64,000 nucleotides of DNA from Malachius bipustulatus (Eukaryota; Arthropoda; Insecta; Coleoptera; Melyridae). Numbering within the stretch: the stretch's first letter is position 1; each line of letters opens with the position of its first letter. Positions 34,018 through 44,559 of this stretch are shown here, one piece after another. The position numbers and the translations under genes were made by a program. The notes below the pieces were generated by a model that saw nothing but the letters and a program-made list of their open reading frames with translations, ran no database searches and was not told the origin of the DNA. Where the stretch lies: the NCBI GenBank assembly GCA_910589415.1, contig OU342637.1, positions 36,610,162-36,674,161 of the forward strand, in the 5' to 3' direction.

Positions 34018-35066
34018 TATACTTGGAAAGAGAGGCCAGATGGACAACGTACAGACTGCTGCAGGTAGTACGAAACACACAAATGGCTTGTGTCATGGAG
34101 CGGACCGGTCTACTGGACGACACTCCAAGTCACAGTCTTCTGGGTTTGCCCTCAGACATGATGCCATACACAACAAACCACTACACTGCATACAACGTCC
34201 TCTTTCCAAGCAGAGACGAATGGGAGCGTAACTCAAACGACCTCTTCAAAGCAGACACCACGTGGTTCACCGACGGTTCAAAGACCCCAACGGGAGTTGG
34301 ATCCGAAGCGTACGACGCTGGGTCAAGACGAGAATTCTTTGCAAACCTGGGTCAGTACGCAACAATATTTCAGGCAGAAATTTATGCCATTGTATTCAGC
34401 GCGCAGATGCTGGATGAAATACACTGCACGCGGAAAACAATTAAAATCTTCTCAGATAGCCAAGCGGCCCTGAAAGCCCTTTGCTCCATTCGTTGCAACT
34501 CCAAACTAGTATGGAACTGTCAAACCGCACTCAATGAGATAGCTAAAAACAATAACTTGACTCTGGTCTGGATTCCAGGTCACTCCGGCCTTGGAGAGAA
34601 CGAAATAGCCGACTCTCTGGCTAGAAGAGGAACCGAATCCAAATTTATTGGACCAGAACCCGCTGTTGGCATATCCTCAAATTCTGCCAAAACAACAATA
34701 GACACCTGGGCGGAAAATAAGGTACTTCGGTACTGGCAAACTCTTACCAGGATTAACTCATTCTAAGACCTTCATTGAGGGACCATCGAGAAACAGAGCT
34801 AAAAAGCTACTGGAGCTCAAAAGGACTGACCTAAGGGCCCTAATAGGCCTATACACAGGATGAATCTAGCCGATAACGCAGATTGTCGCCTGTGTCTGGA
34901 CGATGTAGAAATAGCAGAGCATGTTCTATGCAACTGCCCCGCCTTGGGAAGAACCAGGCACTCAACGTTCGAAAGAGTATTTCTCTCTCCAAGAGACCTG
35001 GATACATTCACATCATCTAAGGTCATTAGCTTTTTAAAAAGCAGTGGCCTGCTAGAGTGGATGTAA
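34018..35066 (+). pseudogene. Non-LTR retrotransposon 3' end: RNase H and Cys/His tail
   Basis: A frame from about 33993 to 34766 carries all four RNase H acidic positions: WFTDGSKT, FQAEIYAI, FSDSQAALKAL and GENEIADSLARRG, plus IPGHSGL. It then shifts frame (KTFIEGPSRNRAKKLLELKRTDL...LIGLYTG). Near 34863 it shifts again to NADCRLC...AEHVLCNCPALGRTR, the terminal Cys/His motif, with a stop at 35066. It begins exactly where the nested foldback ends, so the RT half was lost or displaced there. The relatively intact RNase H suggests a fairly recent death. Confidence 0.8.
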
Positions 35067-35193
35067 AGTACTTAGGTGTGAGCCACAATAGACCGCTTGG
35101 TCGCAGTGGAGGTGTCACTAATCGACCCACTCATTATACATATAACTAAACTAAACTAGTGGTAATTTTGTAGTGATATCGGGATGGATATAA

Positions 35194-35610
35194 CTAAATT
35201 TTTCGGGAATGTTCTTCCATTTCTCCTTCTGTTACATCCACAGCTTCTGGATAGTTAGAATAAATAGGATTTAATTTTGATAGATAATGGTGGACATTTT
35301 TCGCTCTGATTGATGCTTTGTCGGTATTCTCGTTGCCAGCTTTGTTAAGTTCGGACAGCTTATGTAATTTCTCTTTAATCGTCGAAGTCTTTGATTTTAG
35401 GGGACCTATTTGTCTTATGCCTTCTATCGAACTCATTGACTGTTTCTGTCAGAATGTGTTGGTATTCGGTCGTCTGCAATCTCAATTGCCCCCAAAATGG
35501 CAACAGTTCCTCCTGTAAAAATGTTGCAGTGGTATTGGAGTTGTTTTAAGTTCTCATGGTCAGGGTAGATGGCTGCACAGCCTTCCTCTGTTATTGATTT
35601 TGAGGCTTCG
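35194..35610 (-). pseudogene. Weak LINE/RNase H-like remnant
   Basis: On the minus strand, 35610-35433 reads EEGCAAIYPDHENL and YHCNIFTGGTVAILGAIEIA. This resembles the RNase H strand and the A-E-A-x-A-I helix of LINEs with the Glu lost. A following frame (35436-35194) of 80 codons, lysine-rich, is not recognised. It could be a fragment of another repeat. Confidence 0.3.
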
Positions 35611-37358
35611 TTGAAGATGAGGTTGTACTTAGTTCTGGCAAGGGCAAGGGGATATACTTTACCAGGGTGGTATTATGATTAATCTCTTCTTTGGAATACA
35701 CGATATCAGAAAGTCATTGGTTGCCAGGATTTCCACAAACCGATGTGCGAGTAAGGTTCGTACGGGATTGTGAAGGTAAAAATGTAAATAGATCACAGTC
35801 GAAATCAGTGAGCTTTAATCTCTCATATAAGGGTTCCTACTGGTTTAATATTACTGTCAAGGTCCACAGATCTTTCTGAAAAGGTGCCTTTATGGTTTAT
35901 AGCCACAGATTCTTTGGTCAATGCACCGTTTTTGAGATACCGTCAAAGTAAGATTATTTTTTCAGATTTTTGACGATATCTCAAGAACCGTTTGAGATAC
36001 AGAACTGAGCTTTTGTGCATTTTTTATTAGTCATATTAGATACCTTTTTAATATCAATTCAGTTTTTTCATGTGCCATTCGCGGAGATCTCAGGAATGAG
36101 ATTAGTAATTATGACCAAAAGTTTTTTTTTGTAGAAAATATTGGGGTAAAATTGCTCTTTTAAAATGTCAATTTTCCCAGTATCATACTTTGATATTAGG
36201 GGCAAGAAACCCACGCAATCCTATTTCCGTAAGAAATTCTAATCAGCCGAGATAAAAGAAAATCCAGGTTACAATGAGTCACAGTAGGTTCTTTTGCGAC
36301 ATCCGTTTCGGCCATCCTAATCCTGGCATACCTCAATCAAAGAGCAGGGGTGACTACGGGAAACACAACGATAAAAGACAACGAGAAAAACACAACGGTC
36401 CTATGAGGGGAAACCCAGGGGAAACTAGACGATCACAGTTGCTTTTAGCAACAGAGCAACCGGCCCGGGGGGTAAACGTTATAAAATACACCCTGTATTA
36501 TAAGCATTCTTGTTGGTTTTATAATTATTATTGTTTTAATTTTGGTACTCTATTGTATTTTATTGCTGTCTTTTTCATTAACGAGTCTACATTCCTACAA
36601 CATATAGCCGTTGTATCATATTATGTGAGCAAATAAAAATGAAAGTATAGGCAGGCTTTGGAAATAATTTCATATCTGAGATTGACTCAGTAAAACTGTC
36701 AGAAATCTTTCATTTTACAGTTTTGCAAATTCAGTCGCAGACAAGAATTTGTTCCGAAGTCTGCCTAAATCACGTTTTCATTTTCCCACACGATATAATA
36801 AAACGAAGTGGGTAAATAGATTTCTTTCTCTTTATTTAACGACTTATTTTCTTTAAAACAGAACAGCTACTTTTAACCATACTGTATTGAAACTGCGAGG
36901 GGCGGCGACTGGCACCGGTGGCCGTAGATCTGGGCGTATCGGGAAACCACCTGCATGCATTCACTACTCCCGAGATCGACAGCACGACATCGAGTATCGA
37001 CGTGATGTAACTGTGTCATGGGTACATGGGTGACTCTTGGACTTATAAGAAATATTGCGTAACTGTAGAAAATCAAAAATTCACCTTCTTCTGATAATAT
37101 TGGTAGAACTTATTGGTCACATTTATGTATCTAATACATAATCGTATATGACCTAAAACTGAACATGTGAATAGAAAGTTTTTCTTTCTAAAATAAGGTC
37201 AAGAGCTCCACAAGAAATGAAAACACTTTGCAAGAAACGACCTTTGACTTGGGAGTTGCAAGCCGCGTTGCAACTTCTTGTACTTCCCGTTTTGTCGGCT
37301 AACTGTCCCAAGTAAAAGGTTATTACTTGCAAAGTGTGTTTTCAAGATCGCACTATTA
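35611..37358. other. Intergenic, partial repeats only
   Basis: About 35890-36060 is a decayed family-F-like arm (TTTTGACGATATCTCAAGAACCG). The frame at 36274-36636 has no domain I recognise; CACCCTGTA at 36491 inside it suggests repeat origin. A sequence resembling 26440-26470 recurs near 36700 (CTTTCATTTTACAGTT). No gene. Confidence 0.4.
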
Positions 37359-37812
37359 AGCCGGCTACTCACACCTACGTGGTACTTGGCAAGTAAGTTA
37401 TTTGGCAAGTATTTGGCGAGTACTTGTGCATGTAAAATTAAAACCATACACATTTACATCCGCGTGGTAGAGCGGGTGACGTATGGCGTGGTCTTGAAAA
37501 CACTGCAAGTAATGACCTCTGACTTCGGACAGCTTACAGTCAACTAACGGGAAGTACAAGTAATGGCGTGGCAAGTAAAGCCGAGCTGTGTCGAGTTGCA
37601 CGCCGCAATGTTAATACACACTATACGCGGCCCTTGCCAAATATTCACAAGTACTTGGCAAGTACCGCGTAGTGAGTACCTATCTGACTTTATACTACAC
37701 CGGCTCTGCTACGCGGGAGAAACGGGTACGGTTTGACTTTTTCTTGCACAAGTAACCGCCAAATACTTTCGAAATAACTCACTTGCCAAGTACCGCGTAG
37801 CGAGTGGCCGGC
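37359..37812. mobile_element. Harbinger-type MITE with TTA duplication
   Basis: Ends AGCCGGCTACTC and GAGTGGCCGGCT flanked by TTA on both sides (37356-37358 and 37813-37815), the PIF/Harbinger signature. Sub-terminal ACTTGGCAAGTA and CGCGTAG/CTACGCGG words occur repeatedly in both orientations through the element. No transposase. Confidence 0.7.
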
Positions 37813-38169
37813 TTTAGACGGAACGTTGCATTTGGGATCCAATCCGACATAAAGAGGGCATCCCTTTTATCTGCAGAGAGCTCAGCGGCTCGAGCCTGGA
37901 GGTGAAGCCCACGCATAATCAATAACCTTTTTTCACGTGAGATGGCGTTATAAATTCCATAAACCCACACCTTTGGGCTCAATACGTTGTTCAAAGGCAC
38001 TCTTAAGATATGTTTTGTTGATTTTTTTTGTGGGGTGATAAGTGACTCCTTGAGAGGACGACACAGTTGCAGTTTAATAGCAGCAGTCTATTTCAATTAA
38101 CGATTTGTCATGAGGAAAAGCCACTTTAGAAGTTCAAGCTGCCACTTGTAAAATTGTAGAAACCTTTGC

Positions 38170-38305
38170 TACCAACAAGATGGAGCCCCGCCACACTATT
38201 CGCGAAAATTAGCGCATATTTGAACAACCAATTTCGCAATCGATGTATTGGTGGTCCTGGTCCCTATTCCTGGCCCGATACGCGCCGGGACCTCGCTGTC
38301 CTTAA
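38170..38305 (+). pseudogene. Mariner-like transposase fragment
   Basis: Translation from 38170 gives YQQDGAPPHYSRKLAHI, a stop, then in a shifted frame a region corresponding to N-R-W-I-G-G-x-G-P-x-x-W-P. The first motif contains the second catalytic Asp of mariner-like transposases (D in QDGAPPHY). The family is similar to the transposase at 57617-58572 (HDGAPAHFS...WIGRGGP). The third catalytic block is lost. Confidence 0.6.
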
Positions 38306-38864
38306 TTGTTACGTTTCGTATGAAATATGGGTCGTATGAAAGGCATGGTTTACAGAGCGTAAGTCATGAATGTTCGTCATGAAAAAGATTCGTAGATATA
38401 CTTAGACTGATGGTAATTCCGATTTTTCTCAACAGCTGCCACTATCCTCGTTGTTAACTCGTCCTCACTCATGACTTAAGCATCCCCATTTCACCATAGA
38501 TCATTATTTACGGGGCACTCTGTATATTATGAAGCCACTAGAAATTTAATGCAAGATGTACGAACGAAATGCATTAAAGCATATTGTAAATACTTTTTGA
38601 CGCTGTTTTTGAATCACCCAATATTAGTTTTTCTATATTCAGAGGACAACTACCCTTCCTGCCTATAAATCCTATAGGTTCAATTAACTTCTTATCGATC
38701 TGATTCGTCTTTTGTTGTGAAAATGATTAATTATTCCAACCATTTGTAGTAAGTTTTCGCATCTCATCTAACAAAAATTTTACAAAGCTCAACCGGATAG
38801 TCTACTGCATTCTTACCTCCGACGAGGAGTAATTCCCTCAAACGTCAATTTATTTAAGCGTAGA

Positions 38865-39077
38865 ATGTCAAGTGTACTGGAATTGTATAATCTACCTCCG
38901 GGACATAGAGGAGCGGTTTATGTTCCTTCAGAGGAGGTTTTACTCATGATTCCTACGCCACTGACACAGGTTCCGCCCCCTCAAAGTAGGAAAGGCACAC
39001 GAGAATCGCGATCTGCCACCGCCACCAGTCAGCCGCTGCCACCGCCGACGCCAGACTTGAAATTCAACATGCCCAGA
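38865..39077 (+). CDS. Root: Rootletin, first visible coding exon
   Basis: The ATG at 38865 opens 71 codons to a consensus donor AGA|GTAAGT at 39078, phase 0. The product is Pro/Ser-rich and probably disordered (VPPPQSRKGTRESRS, QPLPPPTPDL). It has no domain itself; it is assigned because its donor matches the phase-0 acceptors of the exons at 55079 and 62012, which lead into rootletin-like coiled coil. An AG lies two bases before the ATG (38862-38863), so this could also be an internal exon continuing upstream. The start is therefore not certain. It contains the 11-mer CTACGCCACTG, also found in repeats here. Confidence 0.6.
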
Positions 39078-39488
39078 GTAAGTGCTCGTAAAAATTATAT
39101 ACACGCTAAGTCCCATATTTCAACGAGAAATTAAGTCTTAATTTGAGTTTGAATGTTTTTATTTGATAGATTGCTTAAGAAATATTAGATATGTACCTAC
39201 TAATATTGGAGAGGTCCTCATGGTCATGGTAGTAAATTGGAAAAAAATTCTACATTAAAACTCCCAGGTCCAAATGCGCGGCAAAATTATTTGGAGTTTT
39301 TTAATAATATTAAGAACAAGATATACTTAAGTATATGCAGTGTCTCCCGGATAGTTGAAACTAGTCTTGTAAAAGAATTTTTTTTTTTTTTTTATTATCT
39401 GTGAACTGGCTATGGACGAAAGTCCTTCAGCCACACACAAGTTTTAACTGATCATTGATCATTTCTGATAAACCACACATATAATATT

Positions 39489-42400
39489 CTACAGAGGAAT
39501 TCCAGTCCTAACCACAAAGTCTACAATCAAGTCGTATACCTCTTTGTCATTTGTTGTTAATAGGACATGTATACTGGTTGGTAACTGAATTTTTAGATGG
39601 AGTAGATTAGCTATGAAACTTTGAGATTCTTGTAAGTAGCTCACACAGTTGAAAAAAATATGATTTAGATCAGCTACTACGTCATCTTGTGGGCAAAGAG
39701 GTGAGTTTATTATTCCTATCTTATGTAAGTGTGCCGGAAAGCAGCCATGGTTCAATTTCAGGCGCGTTATTATTGTCGAGTATCTCTTGCCGACATTAAA
39801 CTTGAATATATGAGGTGCATTGGTGGGGAGAGTTCTATGGATAGCAAAATATGGATTTTTAGTGACGCTGGCTATCTTTGCCCAGCTCCTATTCCATTCA
39901 CTAATTATATTTTTCTTGAACGCAGGAAATAAATCTAAGTAGCAGACTGTATTCACACAGGTTGACGACATTCGTGCTTCTTTCGCAGCACTGTCGGCCA
40001 TTTCATTACCTACAATCCCGCAGTGAGCCTTTGCCCATATGAAAATGGTATGACATCCGTTTCTCATCAACCGATAAAGGGAATATCTTATTTTGCAAAT
40101 CAAAGGATTCTTGAAACATTTCTCAGTTTGATTGCCAATACTCTCAAGAACTGATTTGGAATCCGATACTACAATAATTGTTTCTTGGATATTGTTGTCG
40201 ATACACCAAGACAGGGAACCATCAATTGCGTAAGCCTCAGCTGTAAAAATACTACAAATTTCAGGGATCCGCGACTGACACACCACTCTCCTATTTGGGA
40301 TACAAAAGGCGCTGCCCACCCCTTGCCGGTCTTTACTTCCATCGGTGAATATTATTGTTTTTCCGTTGGCTTGATTTATTGCATTCCAGAGAACAGCTCG
40401 GTTACAGGACGGCGTTTCATTGTATAAAGGATATATGACAGTTACTTTAGAAAAAATAAAGTCGTAATTATACAAAAATCTCGGTAGAGAATTTTGAAAT
40501 TTGATACCGTTAGAGAGTTCATTTGTAGCGAGTAAAGCTGTTGACAGTGGAGGTGAATTTTTCTTGATCCAGAAAGGATTAGTTAGGTCTTCTGTATTTA
40601 ATATATTGATTCTCCTAACTAACGACGAGCTGTATGTTCTTAGACGGACTATGTATTTATTGGCTAGATATTGTCGCCTCAGATATAATGGGGGTTCATT
40701 CGCTTCCGCCAGAATTGCATGACAAGGTGACGTCTTCATCGCCCCAATACAGAGTCTAATGGCTCTATACTGTATGCGATCGATTTTTTTGAGATTTGTA
40801 TTGGAAGCGGATCCGTATAAAATGCTGCCGTAGTCTATAATGGACCTTATAAATGACCTGTATAACATCAGTGCTATTTTGGGCTCAGCTCCCCATGATT
40901 TTTTTGAAACGCATTTTAGGATATTGACACCCCTTTCGCAGCGATTCTTGACATGTTGTATGTGTCGGGTCCAAAGCAATTTAGGGTCTAATACCATGCC
41001 CAAGTATTTGTATTGGTTGACTATGGGTATAACTAGTTCTGCTAAGTGTATGTTTGTACCTAGACTTAGTCGATGCCTAGTGAAGCACATGACTGCAGAC
41101 TTTTCTGTAGACATCGTTAGACCCTTTTCACTCAGCCATTTTTTTAGCGTTTGAACCACCTTTTCCAGGTCACTTAAGCATTGTTCATACTTCCTACGGC
41201 TAACATATACACAAATATCATCAGCGTATTGTACCAATTTGATATTATTGTCAAACTTATCATGCAAATCGGACGTATAGACATTAAAAAGGATCGGGCT
41301 TAGAATAGAGCCCTGAGGGAGACCGTTGTAGACCAGCCTAGGTCCACTCAGCTCGTTGTATTGATTTCTAACGTATATTTCCCTCCCGATAAAGATATTT
41401 AGTAGATTACAAGCACTTCCACTATCAACTCCAATTCTCACTAATTCGTTGAAGAGAATTTCTAAATTAACTGAGTCATAAGCTCCTTTCAGGTCTAAGA
41501 AGAAACAAACGAGATAATCATTTCTTGAAAAAGTAAGTTGGATGTCAGTGATCAATTCTGACAATGCATCACATGTACCCCATCCCTTCCTGTAACCAAA
41601 CTGAGTCCTGGGAAGGAGTGAATTAGCCTCAAGGTAGAATTCCAACCTTAGTTTAATCATTCTCTCGAATGTCTTGAGTAAACAAGACATCAAAGAGATC
41701 GGCCTGAACGAGGTGGGAAGCGCCGGATCTTTGCCCGCCTTGTGTATCAAAACAATAACCACTTTTTTTAGTTCAGGTATGACTTCACCTTTAAGCCACC
41801 AATCATTAAGGATATTAAGTAAAAGCAATTTTGCAGATTCAGGCAATTTGCAGAGCATTTGATATGTGTATCCATCCAAACCAGGTGAGGTGTTTTTTGT
41901 TGTTTTTATAGACATTTCTAGCTCCTCGAAATTAAATGGTTTGTTGAAAGCATTTAACCTCGTTTCCGGACACAGGTCACTGATTAATGGTTTGCTAGGA
42001 ACATACGGAGGAGCTAGCGAATTTAAGATTTTCGATATTGTTTCAGGGGGAATTTGAATCTTTTGTCTAGTATTTTTCTTGCTAATGGATTTAATTATTT
42101 CCCAAATTTCTGATATAGAGGTATTGTTACTGATTTTGTTAAGATAAGTTACCCAACTATTGCGCTGTTTTTGCTTCAGCAGCCTTTTCGCTGCTGCTTC
42201 TATGTTTTTGTAGGATAAGTAATTGGCCCAATTTGATGACGTTTTGTAAATTCGTAGGGCTTCTTTGCGCTTCTTGATTATGTCTGTACACGTACTATCC
42301 CACCAGCATGGCCTGTTAACAGAAGTTAAAAAGGGTTTGTTTATGTGCATGGTTTGGTCAGAAATTGTGTTAACTATTTCACAAAATTTCTCAAATTTTC

Positions 42401-43205
42401 CAGAGGATGTCATTGCAGTTGTATTAATATCTCTAAGGGCAAGGTCTACACCGTTCTCAAAATCACACCAGTCTGTGCGAGAGGCGTTCCATTTAGTGAA
42501 TGGGAAAATTTTTCTAATTTCAGTCTCAACCGCGGTATGTATTAGAATAGGGTAATGGTCTGAGCCATATGAATCAGGAAGTACTTTCCAAACAATTCCG
42601 TCAATCATGTGTGGAGATGTACAGGTAAGGTCTACTGCAGATGGATTCTGTCCCGGAGGAGTAATTCGTGTTGGACTACCGTCGTTAATTACTATCAGAT
42701 TATTATTATCCAAGGAGTCTATAAGTCGTTCGCCCTGAGTAGAGTTGTCTATACATCCCCACAAGCTGTGATGACAGTTGTAATCACCACAAAAAAATGT
42801 TCTGCTGGAAAATTGACTGAATAAGTTATCCCAATCACTTGAAGTAGCAGCAATGTTGGGGGGCTTATAGATTGACACCACATTAAGCTCTCCATCGTTA
42901 ATTTCCGCGGCGCAAACTTCTATTCCTGGTCCGAAATTATTATTAATTTGAATTTCTTTGAATTTTACACCATTTGCTATAAAAACCGCTACTCCCCCGT
43001 ACCCATCTTGCCGGCATTTTTTGACCAAGTTAAAACCTTTCATGGTGAAATCGGTATTTCCTTTCAACCAAGTTTCAGACAACACTATGATATTTATATT
43101 GTAATCTTTAATTAAATTAATAAGAACTGATTTTTTGTTGGATAGGGACTTTGTATTCCACTGCAGAATATTCAGTTTGGTTTTATTGTTTTTTGTATGG
43201 GTCAT
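39489..43205 (-). CDS. LINE ORF2: endonuclease, reverse transcriptase, RNase H
   Basis: 1238 residues from the ATG at 43205 (an upstream in-frame ATG at 43265 overlaps ORF1). Residues about 8-220 are an apurinic-type endonuclease: LNILQWNTKSL, VLSETWLKG (E44), FFCGDYNCHHSLWG and the catalytic SDHYP near 215. Residues about 480-740 are RT, with RPISLMSCLLKTFER, FLDLKGAYDS (D near 570), GLPQGSILSP and QYADDICVY (DD near 661). Residues about 950-1080 are RNase H, with the four acids in FTDGSK, FTAEAYAI, VVSDSKS and GNEMADSAAK. A Cys/His tail follows (CPQDD...LNHIFFNC). It performs target-primed reverse transcription. The TAAAATG junction suggests translation by termination-reinitiation after ORF1. 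Confidence 0.93.
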   Translation of the reverse strand: MTHTKNNKTKLNILQWNTKSLSNKKSVLINLIKDYNINIIVLSETWLKGNTDFTMKGFNLVKKCRQDGYGGVAVFIANGVKFKEIQINNNFGPGIEVCAAEINDGELNVVSIYKPPNIAATSSDWDNLFSQFSSRTFFCGDYNCHHSLWGCIDNSTQGERLIDSLDNNNLIVINDGSPTRITPPGQNPSAVDLTCTSPHMIDGIVWKVLPDSYGSDHYPILIHTAVETEIRKIFPFTKWNASRTDWCDFENGVDLALRDINTTAMTSSGKFEKFCEIVNTISDQTMHINKPFLTSVNRPCWWDSTCTDIIKKRKEALRIYKTSSNWANYLSYKNIEAAAKRLLKQKQRNSWVTYLNKISNNTSISEIWEIIKSISKKNTRQKIQIPPETISKILNSLAPPYVPSKPLISDLCPETRLNAFNKPFNFEELEMSIKTTKNTSPGLDGYTYQMLCKLPESAKLLLLNILNDWWLKGEVIPELKKVVIVLIHKAGKDPALPTSFRPISLMSCLLKTFERMIKLRLEFYLEANSLLPRTQFGYRKGWGTCDALSELITDIQLTFSRNDYLVCFFLDLKGAYDSVNLEILFNELVRIGVDSGSACNLLNIFIGREIYVRNQYNELSGPRLVYNGLPQGSILSPILFNVYTSDLHDKFDNNIKLVQYADDICVYVSRRKYEQCLSDLEKVVQTLKKWLSEKGLTMSTEKSAVMCFTRHRLSLGTNIHLAELVIPIVNQYKYLGMVLDPKLLWTRHIQHVKNRCERGVNILKCVSKKSWGAEPKIALMLYRSFIRSIIDYGSILYGSASNTNLKKIDRIQYRAIRLCIGAMKTSPCHAILAEANEPPLYLRRQYLANKYIVRLRTYSSSLVRRINILNTEDLTNPFWIKKNSPPLSTALLATNELSNGIKFQNSLPRFLYNYDFIFSKVTVIYPLYNETPSCNRAVLWNAINQANGKTIIFTDGSKDRQGVGSAFCIPNRRVVCQSRIPEICSIFTAEAYAIDGSLSWCIDNNIQETIIVVSDSKSVLESIGNQTEKCFKNPLICKIRYSLYRLMRNGCHTIFIWAKAHCGIVGNEMADSAAKEARMSSTCVNTVCYLDLFPAFKKNIISEWNRSWAKIASVTKNPYFAIHRTLPTNAPHIFKFNVGKRYSTIITRLKLNHGCFPAHLHKIGIINSPLCPQDDVVADLNHIFFNCVSYLQESQSFIANLLHLKIQLPTSIHVLLTTNDKEVYDLIVDFVVRTGIPL

Positions 43206-43206
43206 T

Positions 43207-44559
43207 TTAATACTCGGAGGCTTCACTATCATCCCCCAAATTATCGGCATCCATCTTTTCATCATTTACGAAACAATTTTCTAATATTTGAGCGATGCTG
43301 TTTTTAAAATTATTTTCATCGAAGTTTTCTTTCCTCTGAATTACTTCTTGTACAAATCGTACAACCTGTAACAGAACTTTTTCTCGATGTTGAATGAATT
43401 CGTCACGGTAAGGATTAGGAAGTACTGGACGGTTACTTGGGGTTGAATTAGTTAACGGCGAAGAAGGTGTATCTAGAGGAGAAATGGCTTTTCGCTTTCT
43501 GATTTGAGTAGTTGAGGGCTTCTGAGTAACAGGCCTTTTTGGTACTGGTTTTGTTAATTGAAAATGTTTTTTTGGCTCTGGTAACTCTGGAAAGTTATGC
43601 AAATCACTAAGTAGGGAAAATCTGTTTTGAGTGGTGATTTTCGCATACGAAGGATTATTTACAATAAACTCTGCTTCCCTAAAAGAGAGATTTTCCGTTG
43701 CCATTACCTTTTTTATGTTGTCTTGTTTTTTATACATAGGACAGGTTCGTGAGATTGCATTATGATCAACACTTTTACAATGAATACACCGTTTTTCATT
43801 TTTTTCACAAGGGTTATCAGTACAGCTTTCTTCGCCGCAAATCTTACACCTAGCTTTACCTTTGCATTGTAGGCTAGTATGTCCATATCGTAGGCATTTA
43901 AAACATTGTACTACAGGGTAGTAGTACGGATCTACAGGAAAGTTAACCATATTGATTCTAACACTTCCAGGTATTTTGTTGCCTAAAAATGTCAGGATCA
44001 CAATTTGCCTATCTACATATGTGGTTGTTTTAGTATTTTCATCGTATACCTTACGTTTCATACGTTTCACTTCTGTGACTTTAATGGTACTGTCTATGGC
44101 TTTTAAGATATAATCTTCGGTAAAAAAGGTGTCCACCATCTTTATGACTCCTTTTTTATGAGTATAGTATTTCGGTATATAAGCAATCAAATTATTGTTC
44201 ATTATTATTTGATGATTTATGAGGGAATTCGCTGTTTCATAGGTTTTGCAGATTACTTTGACTCGATTAAGACCTACTGATTTAATATCTAAAATATTAT
44301 CTCGCAGATACTGATCTACAAGCAAATAATGCCCGACTCGTATTGGAAATAGTCTTCCAATGTTTTTATCCCTATGCTCTAGCATTACAAAGTATGGGCC
44401 CGTGTCTGTGGCCTGATAACGATTTGTGATATCATACGTAAATTTGTTCGCTGTTTTTGTGACATCTTCACCATTTATGTTAAGTTGAACATTGTTAACA
44501 TTGGTATTAGTATTCTCGAATATTTCAGGCGGGCCCGCCCCGCCTGAATGGTCTCCCAT
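43207..44559 (-). CDS. LINE ORF1: RNA-binding protein with zinc knuckles
   Basis: 450 residues. After an RRM-like or PRE-C2HC-like central region (about 50-210) come three knuckles at residues 219-273. They are C-x2-C-x4-H-x4-C (CFKCLRYGHTSLQC), a Cys-rich CKICGEESC...C and C-x2-C-x4-H-x6-C. The C-terminal third is basic and Pro/Ser-rich and ends acidic (GDDSEASEY). This is the nucleic-acid chaperone of I-, R1- and Jockey-type elements, binding the element RNA. The stop TAA (43209-43207) is separated by one base from the ORF2 ATG. Confidence 0.92.
   Translation of the reverse strand: MGDHSGGAGPPEIFENTNTNVNNVQLNINGEDVTKTANKFTYDITNRYQATDTGPYFVMLEHRDKNIGRLFPIRVGHYLLVDQYLRDNILDIKSVGLNRVKVICKTYETANSLINHQIIMNNNLIAYIPKYYTHKKGVIKMVDTFFTEDYILKAIDSTIKVTEVKRMKRKVYDENTKTTTYVDRQIVILTFLGNKIPGSVRINMVNFPVDPYYYPVVQCFKCLRYGHTSLQCKGKARCKICGEESCTDNPCEKNEKRCIHCKSVDHNAISRTCPMYKKQDNIKKVMATENLSFREAEFIVNNPSYAKITTQNRFSLLSDLHNFPELPEPKKHFQLTKPVPKRPVTQKPSTTQIRKRKAISPLDTPSSPLTNSTPSNRPVLPNPYRDEFIQHREKVLLQVVRFVQEVIQRKENFDENNFKNSIAQILENCFVNDEKMDADNLGDDSEASEY

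Noticed and set aside
40185..42824. Plus-strand ORFs inside the intact LINE
   Set aside because: Antisense shadows of ORF2.
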